From the NCBI GenBank assembly GCA_017517145.1, contig JAFXAJ010000114.1, positions 1-40,615 of the forward strand: DNA of 40,615 bases, read 5' to 3'. Shown piece by piece: positions 33,236 through 40,462 of this stretch. The stretch is from Ruminococcus sp. (GTDB lineage Bacteria > Bacillota > Clostridia > Oscillospirales > Ruminococcaceae). Under the pieces are notes generated by a model. That model was not told the origin of the DNA. It was given only the letters and a program-made list of their open reading frames with translations, and did not search any database. Each line of letters begins with the position of its first letter. The stretch's first letter is position 1. Made by a program: the position numbers and the translations under genes.

Positions 33236-35557
33236 ATGATTTGGTTTATGATAAGCCTGTTGCTGACAGGTACAATTGTACTTACGGTCTGCGTAGTTTA
33301 TTGTGTGCTGAAAATGAAAGGGAATAATCTTGCGTCGCCTGTCAGGAAATTGCTTTCCTGTGCTATCGGCGTAACTCTTTTCAATTTCATCGCAATGGTT
33401 TCAGGCAATGAAAAGGCTTCTCTCGTTTTTTTTGCGATATATAATATTTTTGAAGTGCTGACAATTTTATCCCTGTTGTCCTTTATGCGGAGCTATACCG
33501 GCAGGTCAGGGGGTTTGGGCATGCTGCGAAAACCGCTGTTTGCTGCGGCAATTATTGACAGTGTGATAATGGCTGTTAATCCGTTTTATAAGCTGGTGTT
33601 CGGCGTTGAGAAAATGTGGGACGAGTTCGGCAACACATTTTTCAGGTCGTATGATTATACACTTATCTATACTTTCCATACGGCGCTGATTGTATTTATG
33701 GTTGTGATAGTTCTGGCTATGCTGCTTCATAAGATGTTTACATCTCCGAGAGCATATCTCATAAAATACAGTTCTATAGTCATTACTATTGCTGTCCTCA
33801 TGGCATTAAGTCTCTTCCACCTTTATCTTGATTTCGAGTTCGATTATTCCATCGGATTATATGCCTTTGAAGGATTTATTATCTTCTATTTTTCAATGAT
33901 ATACGTGCCCAGAGGTCTTATGGACAGACTTATGTTCTTTACTGTAGCCAACATGAAAGACGGTATTATATGTGTTGACATTGATGAAAATGTCGTCCAT
34001 GCAAATGTGGCAGCATCGGATTTCTGCGCTGCAAGCAGAGATATTGTTACAATTGAGGAACAGGTGAAATACTGGCATCGTGATGATTACAAGAAACTGA
34101 CAACTCTTGTCTGGGAAACTACAAGGCATATAGGCGGAGATAAGCATTATTTTAAAATTGAATACCGACAGATTTACGACAGTTTTATGAAATGTCTCGG
34201 ATATTTTTATCTGATTCATGACAAAACAGAGGAATATGTAAAATACGAAAACGAAAAATTTCGTGCTACTCATGATAAGCTTACCGGACTTTACAACAGG
34301 GAGCATTTTTATGAATTAGTAGAAAAACTCCTTAAAGAAAATCCTTACGAGGAATATAATATCATCGTTACTGACGTTAAGAATTTTAAGATTGTTAACG
34401 ACGTTTTCGGACAGGAAAAGGGCGACGAGATTCTGATAAAAATAGCTGATGTTCTGAGAAAATACGGCGGAACACGCTGCGTTTATGCCCGTCTTACAGG
34501 GGATAAATTTGCCTTGTGTATTCCGAAACGTCTGTATTCCGAGGAAAATCTTCTTGACTGCTTCTCAGTTGCAGACAGCTTTATTCAGAATTCTTCATTC
34601 AAGCTTCATATTCACATTGGCGTGTATGAAGTGAAAGACCATGGAATTCGTGTGTCAGTCATGTGTGACCATGCTTGCCTTGCTATCAGTACTATCAAGG
34701 ATAGCTTCCGCAGTCATGTTGCTTATTATGATGACTTAATGCGTGAAAACTTCATAGGTGACCACCGCATTATCAGTGAATTTGAAACGGCAATTTCAAA
34801 GGGGCAGTTTCATGTTTTTGTTCAGCCGCAGGTTGCAGCTGACGGCAGTGTAAGGGGCGGCGAAAGCCTTGTGCGCTGGTACCATCCTGATGATGGAATG
34901 ATACGTCCGGACAAGTTTATTAAAATACTTGAAAATACCGGACTTATTGGCCGTCTTGACAAGCATATATGGGAATTGGCGTGTATCCAGCTAAAAAAAT
35001 GGTCTAACAAAGGATTTAAAAAGTCATATTTGTCAATAAATATTTCCCGTAAGGACTTTTATTTGCTTGATGTTTATGAAGAAATAAACGGGCTTGTAGC
35101 GAAATATGACATTGAGCCTTCAAGACTTCATCTTGAAGTGACGGAAAGTGCAATTATGGACGATCCGACCAGCCATCTTGAGCTTATTCAGAAGCTCCGC
35201 AGCCGTGGGTTTACCGTGGAAATTGATGATTTCGGCAGCGGTTATTCATCTCTTAATACGCTGAAGGACCTTGACGCTGATGTGCTGAAGATTGATATGG
35301 GATTCCTCCAGAAAACTACAAATGAGGAAAAAAGCAAGACCATACTCCGTATGATTATTTCTCTTGCAAAATCGCTGGATATGAAGGTTATAACAGAGGG
35401 TGTGGAGAATCCCGAACAGGTAAGATTCCTTTCCGTTTGCGGATGCGATATTTATCAGGGATTCTATTTTGCAAAACCAATGGCTGTTGAGGATTTTGAA
35501 AAAAATTATCTCAACAAGAGATTCCGTATGTACAATGAAAACACTATCAGAAAATGA
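33236..35557 (+). CDS. 7TM-PAS-GGDEF(degenerate)-EAL c-di-GMP phosphodiesterase
   Basis: A 773-residue membrane signalling enzyme. Residues 1-225 contain about seven hydrophobic helices (a 7TM-type sensor). A PAS-like region (about 235-330) follows. The GGDEF domain begins LTGLYNREHF near 348, but its active-site loop reads LTGDKF near 422 instead of GGDEF, so diguanylate cyclase activity should be lost. The EAL domain looks active: GESLVRW (about 542), NISRKDF, HLEVTESAIM, EIDDFGSGYSSL, KIDMGF and ITEGVENPEQ. It would hydrolyse c-di-GMP, with the dead GGDEF perhaps binding GTP as a regulator. The ribosome-binding site is weak (GGGA). Its 3' end overlaps the next gene by 23 bases. Confidence 0.93.
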   Translation: MIWFMISLLLTGTIVLTVCVVYCVLKMKGNNLASPVRKLLSCAIGVTLFNFIAMVSGNEKASLVFFAIYNIFEVLTILSLLSFMRSYTGRSGGLGMLRKPLFAAAIIDSVIMAVNPFYKLVFGVEKMWDEFGNTFFRSYDYTLIYTFHTALIVFMVVIVLAMLLHKMFTSPRAYLIKYSSIVITIAVLMALSLFHLYLDFEFDYSIGLYAFEGFIIFYFSMIYVPRGLMDRLMFFTVANMKDGIICVDIDENVVHANVAASDFCAASRDIVTIEEQVKYWHRDDYKKLTTLVWETTRHIGGDKHYFKIEYRQIYDSFMKCLGYFYLIHDKTEEYVKYENEKFRATHDKLTGLYNREHFYELVEKLLKENPYEEYNIIVTDVKNFKIVNDVFGQEKGDEILIKIADVLRKYGGTRCVYARLTGDKFALCIPKRLYSEENLLDCFSVADSFIQNSSFKLHIHIGVYEVKDHGIRVSVMCDHACLAISTIKDSFRSHVAYYDDLMRENFIGDHRIISEFETAISKGQFHVFVQPQVAADGSVRGGESLVRWYHPDDGMIRPDKFIKILENTGLIGRLDKHIWELACIQLKKWSNKGFKKSYLSINISRKDFYLLDVYEEINGLVAKYDIEPSRLHLEVTESAIMDDPTSHLELIQKLRSRGFTVEIDDFGSGYSSLNTLKDLDADVLKIDMGFLQKTTNEEKSKTILRMIISLAKSLDMKVITEGVENPEQVRFLSVCGCDIYQGFYFAKPMAVEDFEKNYLNKRFRMYNENTIRK

Positions 35558-36317
35558 GAAAAAAGCTCTGCGCTATTATATAGGCGATGTGTTCGGAAAT
35601 GACACGTTTTACGGCGATAAAAAGGCGTATATTGTAATTAATTCCCTGTTTTTTCCGGATATATTTTCGGAATCTGCAAGAGCTGCGGAGGGAAAGTATC
35701 TGAATACCGCAATTATAGAGGATGTTCCAAGACTTCTTGGATTTTTTGAGGATTTATTTTCTGTATTCGGCAAAGTCAGGCTAAAAAATGACTATACGAC
35801 ATACCGTGTGGAACGCATGGCTGATTTTGAACTATGCCACAGATATGGCAGAACGATTTCCATGACATCTACAGCCATTTCGGGATTTCTTGACAGCTAT
35901 CGTGACCGCAGAGGAATAGCCTTGATGAAATTTCGGCTTGCTGAGGGAAATCATTGTATAAATGTTGCTGAAACACTTGATTACTATGCAAAGCCGGAGG
36001 AAACTGAGATTTTGATTCCGCCGTTTATGGAGATGAAAATTCGAGAAAATAGTCTTGCTGATAGCGAAAGACGCATAACCGATTGCGACGGAAATCCGCC
36101 TGTTATTTCTGTTGATGCGGAAATTGGCGGTATATGCGGAATGTCAGATGGTCAAGACGTTGAATTATATCGCTGTAATGCAGGAATCAGACTATATAAG
36201 GCACTGAATGAAGGAAATACTCCTGATTCAGATGACATTGCAGAATATATTCTATGGAAAAAGCTGTTTCAGAAACAGTTAAAAAAGATGTTCAGCGAAA
36301 AAATGACCGCTTCCTGA
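35535..36317 (+). CDS. Putative ADP-ribosyltransferase-fold protein (R-S-ExE type)
   Basis: A 260-residue cytoplasmic protein with no signal peptide. Residues 85-175 follow the order of arginine-type ADP-ribosyltransferases: Arg91 in TYRVERM, a T-S-T triplet (111-113) in ISMTSTAIS where toxins have STS, and Glu156-Thr-Glu158 in EETEILIPP, matching the ExE motif and the hydrophobic-PP that follows it. The N-terminal EKKALRYYIGD...INSLF helix also resembles this fold. The C-terminal ~80 residues are unassigned. I chose ATG 35535 because it begins the similarity, but its ribosome-binding site is poor. The 23-base overlap with the EAL gene suggests coupling. Motif-only evidence makes this tentative. 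Confidence 0.6.
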   Translation: MKTLSENEKKALRYYIGDVFGNDTFYGDKKAYIVINSLFFPDIFSESARAAEGKYLNTAIIEDVPRLLGFFEDLFSVFGKVRLKNDYTTYRVERMADFELCHRYGRTISMTSTAISGFLDSYRDRRGIALMKFRLAEGNHCINVAETLDYYAKPEETEILIPPFMEMKIRENSLADSERRITDCDGNPPVISVDAEIGGICGMSDGQDVELYRCNAGIRLYKALNEGNTPDSDDIAEYILWKKLFQKQLKKMFSEKMTAS

Positions 36318-36338
36318 AAAGGAAGCGGTATTGTTTTT
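36306..36338. terminator. Convergent intrinsic terminator
   Basis: ACCGCTTCCT (36306-36315) and AGGAAGCGGT (36320-36329) with a GAAA loop and TTTTT after. It overlaps the stop codon of the ADP-ribosyltransferase-like gene and lies at the end of the convergent Pro-rich gene. Confidence 0.85.
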
Positions 36339-37065
36339 ATTCTACAGGAGTTATATCACCGCCGCCGTTATCCGCAGGAGGTGCCGGTGTATTAACAGGA
36401 GGTGTTACAGGGGTATCTACAGGGGGCTCAACTGGTGTTTCGGGTGGTGTAACAGGTGTTTCAGGGGGAGTAACGGGAGTTTCTGTTGGTGTTTCAACGG
36501 GAGGTTCAGGAGTAACAGGAGTTTCAGCAGGTGGTGTTACTGTACCGCCGTTGGGATCGGGATTAGGTGTGGTAGCTGTTGGAACGTCAACTCCGGGAGA
36601 TGCTGTAACAGGTGGAAGTGTGCTCTGAGGGAAGTCTGTGCCAGTATATCCGGGGTCAGGAGTAGGTACAACAGGGTCGTCCACAACAGTAGTCGGAAAA
36701 CTTCCACCTTGTACAATGCCTGTGGGGATACGTCCGTTCCAGAGGAAACCTGAACCGGTAGTAATACGAATATTCACAGTACGTGTAGTTGTGGAAACCG
36801 GTCTGGTTGTTGTAACGATAACATCGTTTTCGTCATTGGATGTTGTGATAACGCCGGGAGTAATATTCTGCGGTGAATTGCCGGAACCGTTATTCTGTAC
36901 GTTTTCACGTCCGATGCTTGCCAGAACCTTTTCGGAGGGTGTTATGGGGAATAAAATAAAAAATGCAAGAATAATCGCTGTCAGAAGAATAAATCCGAGA
37001 CAGGATACCATTGTAACCTTAGTTGATTTATTGAGATTTGAAATAAAACCTGATTTACTGCTCAT
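36337..37065 (-). CDS. Membrane-anchored Pro/Thr-rich surface protein
   Basis: A 242-residue protein with a short basic cytoplasmic N-terminus, one membrane helix (about 19-42, VTMVSCLGFILLTAIILAFFILF), and a long extracytoplasmic tail with almost no predicted structure. The tail is Thr-rich at first (VIVTTTRPVSTTTRT), contains a short ordered-looking stretch around GSGFLWNGRIPTG, then becomes Pro/Thr/Val-rich with repeats of PPETPVT. AAAGGTGA lies before the chosen ATG (37063-37065). It could be a wall-spanning spacer or a glycosylated stalk, but no catalytic domain or sortase motif is visible. Its function is unknown. Confidence 0.75.
   Translation of the reverse strand: MSSKSGFISNLNKSTKVTMVSCLGFILLTAIILAFFILFPITPSEKVLASIGRENVQNNGSGNSPQNITPGVITTSNDENDVIVTTTRPVSTTTRTVNIRITTGSGFLWNGRIPTGIVQGGSFPTTVVDDPVVPTPDPGYTGTDFPQSTLPPVTASPGVDVPTATTPNPDPNGGTVTPPAETPVTPEPPVETPTETPVTPPETPVTPPETPVEPPVDTPVTPPVNTPAPPADNGGGDITPVE
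36376..36536 (-). repeat. Coding micro-repeats (PPETPVT-like units)
   Basis: Degenerate 21-base units encode PPETPVT, PPETPVE, PPVDTPV and related heptapeptides. Such tracts can change length by slippage or recombination. Confidence 0.7.
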
Positions 37066-37170
37066 AAAATCACCTTTCTTTAGGGAATTCCTTGAATCAC
37101 ATGTACTTTTATTATATAGCATTTTTCCTTATATGTCAAGTGGTAAATAGTGATAATTGGCTGAAACTTA

Positions 37171-37199
37171 TTGACAATCATTATGAAATGGAGTAAAAT
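37171..37199 (+). promoter_or_regulatory. Sigma-A promoter of the pyridoxamine kinase gene
   Basis: TTGACA (37171-37176), a 17-base spacer and TAAAAT (37194-37199). A small GGCG/CGCC-type stem just upstream of the ribosome-binding site may affect translation. Confidence 0.8.
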
Positions 37200-37243
37200 A
37201 TAAGTATTAATACGGCGTTTGCCGCAAGGAAAGAATGATTTAT

Positions 37244-38083
37244 ATGAAAAAAGTTGTTACAATACAGGATATTTCCTGTTTTGGAAAATGTTCCCTGACT
37301 GTTGCCCTGCCTATAATTTCCGCTATGGGAATTGAAACAGCTGTAATTCCCACGGCTGTTCTATCCACTCATACGGGCGGATTTGAAGGGTATACATTTC
37401 ACGATTTATCTGCGGATATTTCGGATATTTCAGCTCACTGGAAATCTCTTGGGCTGAAATTTGACGCTATTTATACAGGCTATCTTGGTTCGGCTTCACA
37501 GGTGAAGATTATGTCGGATTTTTTTGATAATTTCGGCGGCGATGACAATTTTATTGTTGTTGACCCTGTTCTGGGCGACCATGGCAGACTGTATGCAGGA
37601 TTTACCGATGAATTTGTGGTACAGATGCGGAATCTCTGTGAAAAAGCGGACTACATCATGCCGAATATGACAGAGGCGAGCTTTCTTCTGGGTATTCCAT
37701 ATCACGATGCGGATAATGAGGAATATGTGAAGAATGTCCTGAAAAAACTATCGGAGCTTGGCTGTCGTGTGCCTGTACTCACGGGAGTTCGTTTTGGAGA
37801 ATGTGAGGGAGCTGCGGCGTATGACAGCAATACGGGAGAATATTATTTCTCTTTTGGAAAGCACGTTGAACGTCAGCTTCACGGCACAGGAGATATTTTT
37901 GCAAGTGTATTCACAGGAGCTGTTGCTCTCGGAAAATCCGTTCAGCAGGCTCTTGATATTGCGGTGAAATATATTTCTGATTGTATTGAAGTGACTTTGC
38001 CCTGTGCTGACGAGGTATGGTATGGCAGCTGCTTTGAGCTTTGTCTTGATAAGCTTATCGGGTATACCAAAGGGAATCTTTAA
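37244..38083 (+). CDS. Pyridoxamine/pyridoxal kinase (PdxY/PdxK-like)
   Basis: A ribokinase-superfamily enzyme of about 279 residues that phosphorylates vitamin B6 vitamers for PLP salvage. The N-terminal IQDISCFGKCSLTVALPIISAMG and the TAVLSTHTGGF segment are diagnostic of pyridoxal kinases. DPVLGDHGRLY follows, and the C-terminal LHGTGDIFASVFTGA contains the catalytic Asp and the anion hole. Two starts are possible, ATG 37235 and ATG 37244. The AAGGAAAG at 37226-37233 fits the second better (10 bases) than the first (1-2 bases). It stands alone under its own promoter, ahead of sigG. Confidence 0.9.
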   Translation: MKKVVTIQDISCFGKCSLTVALPIISAMGIETAVIPTAVLSTHTGGFEGYTFHDLSADISDISAHWKSLGLKFDAIYTGYLGSASQVKIMSDFFDNFGGDDNFIVVDPVLGDHGRLYAGFTDEFVVQMRNLCEKADYIMPNMTEASFLLGIPYHDADNEEYVKNVLKKLSELGCRVPVLTGVRFGECEGAAAYDSNTGEYYFSFGKHVERQLHGTGDIFASVFTGAVALGKSVQQALDIAVKYISDCIEVTLPCADEVWYGSCFELCLDKLIGYTKGNL

Positions 38084-38126
38084 AAGAGTATCATTCTGAG
38101 AGCGTTCTTAGTAAAAATTTCCTGCT

Positions 38127-38155
38127 GATTAAATCTGGAAATACAGACCATAATA
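38127..38155 (+). promoter_or_regulatory. Possible sigma-F/sigma-G-type promoter of sigG
   Basis: GATTA (38127-38131), 17 bases, then CATAATA (38149-38155). The -10 fits the CATNHTA pattern of forespore promoters and the -35 matches 4 of 5 positions of GHATR. No sigma-A promoter is evident in this 103-base gap. Confidence 0.35.
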
Positions 38156-38186
38156 ATATCAACCTGAATTTGAGGAGATATTATTT

Positions 38187-38960
38187 ATGGCATTTAACAA
38201 AGTTGTTATTTCGGGAATTAACACCTCTGAGCTTAAAGTTTTAAAGGAAGAAGAAAAAATCCGCCTGCTGAGAGAATACAAGAAAACAGGCAGCAAGGCA
38301 GCAAAGGATGCTCTTATAAACGGAAATCTGCGCCTTGTTCTCAGCGTGATACAGCGGTTTACAGGTAGGGGAGAGGATATTGACGATCTTTTTCAGATTG
38401 GCGTTGTGGGACTTATCAAGGCTATCAATAATTTTGATTTAACAAAGGAAGTGCGTTTTTCGACATATTGCGTACCTATGATTATGGGGGAACTCCGCCG
38501 ACATCTACGTGATTACAGTCAGATAAAAGTCAGCCGTTCACTTCGTGACCTTGCATACAAGGCGATTCAGGCGAAAGAAAAGCTTATCCTTAAAAATCAG
38601 CGTGAACCGAACATAGAGGAAATTGCTGCTGAAATAGGCGAAAAAAGGGCGGATGTGGTAATTGCTCTTGAAAGCATTAGCGATCCTATTTCGCTGTATG
38701 AGCCTGTATACTCTGATTCTGACGATAATATGTATATTATGGATCAGATAGGCGACAAAAACGATGTTGACAGCTGGATGGGATCGATTGCTATTCGTGA
38801 TGCAATAAAATCTCTTGGGGACCGTGAAAGAAATATACTGTATATGCGCTTCTTACAGGGCAAAACTCAGGTTGAAGTTGCAAACGAAATCGGCATATCT
38901 CAGGCACAGGTGTCAAGACTCGAAAAAAGTGCTATATCAAGGATAAAGGATAGCGTATAA
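38187..38960 (+). CDS. sigG: RNA polymerase sporulation sigma factor SigG
   Basis: The late forespore sigma factor, 257 residues. The N-terminus NKVVISGINTSELKVL matches the SigG-specific leader that contacts regulators. Region 2 has GNLRLVLSVIQRF, DLFQIGVVGLIKAINNFDL and RFSTYCVPMIMGELRRHLRD. Region 3 follows VSRSLRDLAYKA. Region 4 has LGDRERNILYMRFLQGKTQVEVANEIGISQAQVSRLEKSA, the -35-recognising helix-turn-helix. GAGGAG is upstream of the start. Unlike in Bacillus, where sigG follows spoIIGA-sigE, here it stands alone after a vitamin B6 kinase gene. Its presence implies a sporulation pathway, or its remnant, in this lineage. Confidence 0.94.
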   Translation: MAFNKVVISGINTSELKVLKEEEKIRLLREYKKTGSKAAKDALINGNLRLVLSVIQRFTGRGEDIDDLFQIGVVGLIKAINNFDLTKEVRFSTYCVPMIMGELRRHLRDYSQIKVSRSLRDLAYKAIQAKEKLILKNQREPNIEEIAAEIGEKRADVVIALESISDPISLYEPVYSDSDDNMYIMDQIGDKNDVDSWMGSIAIRDAIKSLGDRERNILYMRFLQGKTQVEVANEIGISQAQVSRLEKSAISRIKDSV

Positions 38961-38963
38961 ATA

Positions 38964-38992
38964 TTGACTTTTTCTGCTCTCTGTGCTATAAT
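38964..38992 (+). promoter_or_regulatory. Sigma-A promoter of the leader peptide/methyltransferase unit
   Basis: TTGACT (38964-38969), exactly 17 bases, then a perfect TATAAT (38987-38992). The -10 box lies in the loop of the sigG terminator, so transcripts from here (start near 38999) carry only one stem arm and escape termination. The leader before the methyltransferase is about 165 bases. Confidence 0.8.
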
Positions 38993-39015
38993 TTGGCATA
39001 GGGAGCAGATTTTTT
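38973..39015 (+). terminator. Terminator of sigG
   Basis: TCTGCTC (38973-38979) pairs with GAGCAGA (39003-39009), extended inward through CTGTGC/GGCATAG, followed by TTTTTT (39010-39015). Confidence 0.75.
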
Positions 39016-39053
39016 GCTGATGTAATATCAAAAATATGAAAGGAGCAATTGCA

Positions 39054-39092
39054 ATGATGATAAAACGAGATAACTACTCAGTGCAGTTATAA
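39054..39092 (+). CDS. 12-residue leader peptide of a putative attenuator
   Basis: A short ORF, MMIKRDNYSVQL and a TAA stop, with an excellent Shine-Dalgarno AAAGGAG (39039-39045) 8 bases before its ATG. An in-frame ATG at 39036 would give 18 residues but has no ribosome-binding site. Its codons 7-12 coincide exactly with the RNA arm that makes the alternative pairings at 39072-39160. A ribosome paused in these codons would mask that arm. The layout is that of translational attenuators ahead of erm-type resistance methyltransferases. The peptide itself matches no leader I know, so the inducing drug cannot be named. Confidence 0.7.
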   Translation: MMIKRDNYSVQL

Positions 39093-39160
39093 GGACAGCA
39101 GATGCACTGAGTAACAGCTGTCAGACTGCACTTTATGAATTTGATAATAAAGGAGTAGTT
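39072..39160 (+). promoter_or_regulatory. Alternative-pairing attenuator masking the methyltransferase ribosome-binding site
   Basis: Arm A (39072-39087) lies in the leader ORF. It can pair with B: TACTCAGTGCA (39075-39085) and TGCACTGAGTA (39103-39113), 11 perfect pairs. Alternatively it pairs with C and D: AGTGCAGT (39080-39087) with ACTGCACT (39125-39132), and AACTACTC (39072-39079) with GAGTAGTT (39153-39160), 16 pairs in all. D includes part of the methyltransferase Shine-Dalgarno AAAGGAGT. GACAGC (39094-39099) with GCTGTC (39117-39122) adds a helix inside the A-C fold. A ribosome on arm A would free D and allow translation. Confidence 0.7.
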
Positions 39161-39164
39161 TAAA

Positions 39165-39926
39165 ATGAATACAAGCGAATTGTTAAACAAATGGAAACAG
39201 GAAGAAGAAAAGGCGAAAATCATCGGCTGGGATTTCAGTTATATTGAGGGCAGATTTCACTCCGATGAGGATTCGCTCCCGTGGGACTATGAAGCAACTA
39301 TAAAGCGATATATGCATGATAATCACCGAATACTTGACATAGACACAGGGGGAGGAGAGGTTCTGCTATCTCTGGAGCATCCCTATCAGCTGACATGTGC
39401 AACGGAGGGCTATTCTCCTAATGTTGAGTTGTGCAGAAAAAAGCTCGGCAGTCTTGGTATTGACTTTCACGAAATGAACGATTATTCAAATATGCCCTTT
39501 GCGGATTCAGGATTTGATGTGGTTATTAACCGTCACGGCAGCTATGACGCAAAAGAGATATACCGCATACTAAAGCCGAACGGTCTGTTTATAACTCAAC
39601 AAGTCGGCGAGGATAATGACCGTGAACTTGTGGAAATGCTTTTGCCTGATTCATCGAAAGTCTTTACAGGGCATAATTTGAAATCGCAGATTGAACTTTT
39701 TGAAAAAGCAGGATTTACAATTTTGGAGCAGGGCGAGGCGTATCGTCCTATAACTTTTTATGACACAGCGGCACTTGTATGGTTTGCTAAAATTATTGAG
39801 TGGGAATTTGTAGATTTCTCCATTGACCGTTGTTTTGCCAAACTGCTTGAAGTAGAAAAAGAGATAGCACAGAATGGCTCTGTCTGCGGAAGTATTCATA
39901 GGTTTTATTTTGTTGCTAAGAAATAA
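39165..39926 (+). CDS. Class I SAM-dependent methyltransferase under leader-peptide control
   Basis: A 253-residue cytoplasmic methyltransferase. The SAM-binding motif I is ILDIDTGGGEVLLSLE (about 56-71), motif II is near CATEGYSPNVELCR, and the post-I/IV region is MPFADSGFDVVINRHGSYDAKEIYRILKPNGLFITQQVG. An N-terminal helical segment (MNTSELLNKWKQEEEKA) precedes the fold. The substrate cannot be told from sequence; it is not an Erm or Cfr homologue by motifs. AAAGGAGT precedes the start and is partly complementary to the leader ORF. The regulation suggests a target related to ribosome function or a ribosome-stalling antibiotic. A hairpin follows at 39952-39989. Confidence 0.82.
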   Translation: MNTSELLNKWKQEEEKAKIIGWDFSYIEGRFHSDEDSLPWDYEATIKRYMHDNHRILDIDTGGGEVLLSLEHPYQLTCATEGYSPNVELCRKKLGSLGIDFHEMNDYSNMPFADSGFDVVINRHGSYDAKEIYRILKPNGLFITQQVGEDNDRELVEMLLPDSSKVFTGHNLKSQIELFEKAGFTILEQGEAYRPITFYDTAALVWFAKIIEWEFVDFSIDRCFAKLLEVEKEIAQNGSVCGSIHRFYFVAKK

Positions 39927-39951
39927 ATGTTTTTATATTGATCAAAAGTTA

Positions 39952-39989
39952 ATGACGGCGGAATTTATTTTTGAATATTCTGCTGTCAT
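39952..39989 (+). terminator. Hairpin after the methyltransferase gene
   Basis: ATGACGGCGGAAT (39952-39964) and ATTCTGCTGTCAT (39977-39989) give 13 pairs including two G-U. The following sequence (ATAGTTTG) is a weak U-tract, so termination may be partial. Confidence 0.55.
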
Positions 39990-40192
39990 ATAGTTTGACA
40001 ATAGGATGCGTTGGATCTCTTGGAGTTTTGAAAAATATCAATCAAGTGTTGTAATGTGAATATATTTTCGTTATTTCTGAATTTGATTTTCAAAATATGT
40101 GTTTAATATAAATAAAAATGTTGTAATAAAGTTGTTTAAGATACCGATAATTAATAAATATAAGTTAAATATAAAAAAAATATCTGATTCCC
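39990..40192. other. AT-rich intergenic stretch without recognisable genes
   Basis: Between the methyltransferase hairpin and the tRNA promoter the sequence is very AT-rich, with many TAAT and TATAA strings. I see no ORF with a ribosome-binding site, no RNA gene and no clear repeat. Confidence 0.6.
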
Positions 40193-40221
40193 TTGACTTT
40201 TTATCAGATGTATGATATAAT
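40193..40221 (+). promoter_or_regulatory. Sigma-A promoter of the initiator tRNA gene
   Basis: TTGACT (40193-40198), 17 bases, and a perfect TATAAT (40216-40221), about 33 bases before the tRNA. Confidence 0.85.
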
Positions 40222-40253
40222 AATATAGTCGTAAGGGACAGAAAATTTAATAA

Positions 40254-40330
<77 letters not shown>

Positions 40331-40332
40331 GA

Positions 40333-40370
40333 AAATCCTCGAAATATAGCCATTTCGAGGATTTATTATT
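40333..40370 (+). terminator. Terminator of the tRNA gene
   Basis: AAATCCTCGAAAT (40333-40345) and ATTTCGAGGATTT (40352-40364) form a perfect 13-bp stem 2 bases after the CCA end, followed by ATTATTTT. Confidence 0.85.
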
Positions 40371-40386
40371 TTGTGTAAATTTGGTT

Positions 40387-40408
40387 TTGACCCCTTATTG
40401 ACCCCTTA
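40387..40408. repeat. Tandem 11-bp direct repeat TTGACCCCTTA
   Basis: Two perfect adjacent copies (40387-40397 and 40398-40408) lie just downstream of the tRNA terminator. No integrase or element end is visible in the window. Confidence 0.6.
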
Positions 40409-40428
40409 ACTTAAAATAGCATTGATGT

Positions 40429-40457
40429 GGAGCAGGCGATTGAGCCTGCTCCTTTTT
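40429..40457 (+). terminator. Intrinsic terminator-like hairpin
   Basis: GGAGCAGGC (40429-40437) and GCCTGCTCC (40444-40452) with a 6-base loop and TTTTT. It lies upstream of the fragment at 40463 and follows no visible gene except the tRNA, so it may be inherited from a lost gene or act as a second tRNA terminator. Confidence 0.75.
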
Positions 40458-40462
40458 GTAGT

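Noticed and set aside
36376-36536. CRISPR-like array
   Set aside because: The repeats are degenerate 21-base coding units with no unique spacers and keep one reading frame.
36254-36753. Gly/Val- and Cys/Arg-rich plus-strand frames over the Pro/Thr repeat
   Set aside because: They are reverse complements of the repeat tract; the minus frame has a proper start, a ribosome-binding site, a membrane helix and a terminator.
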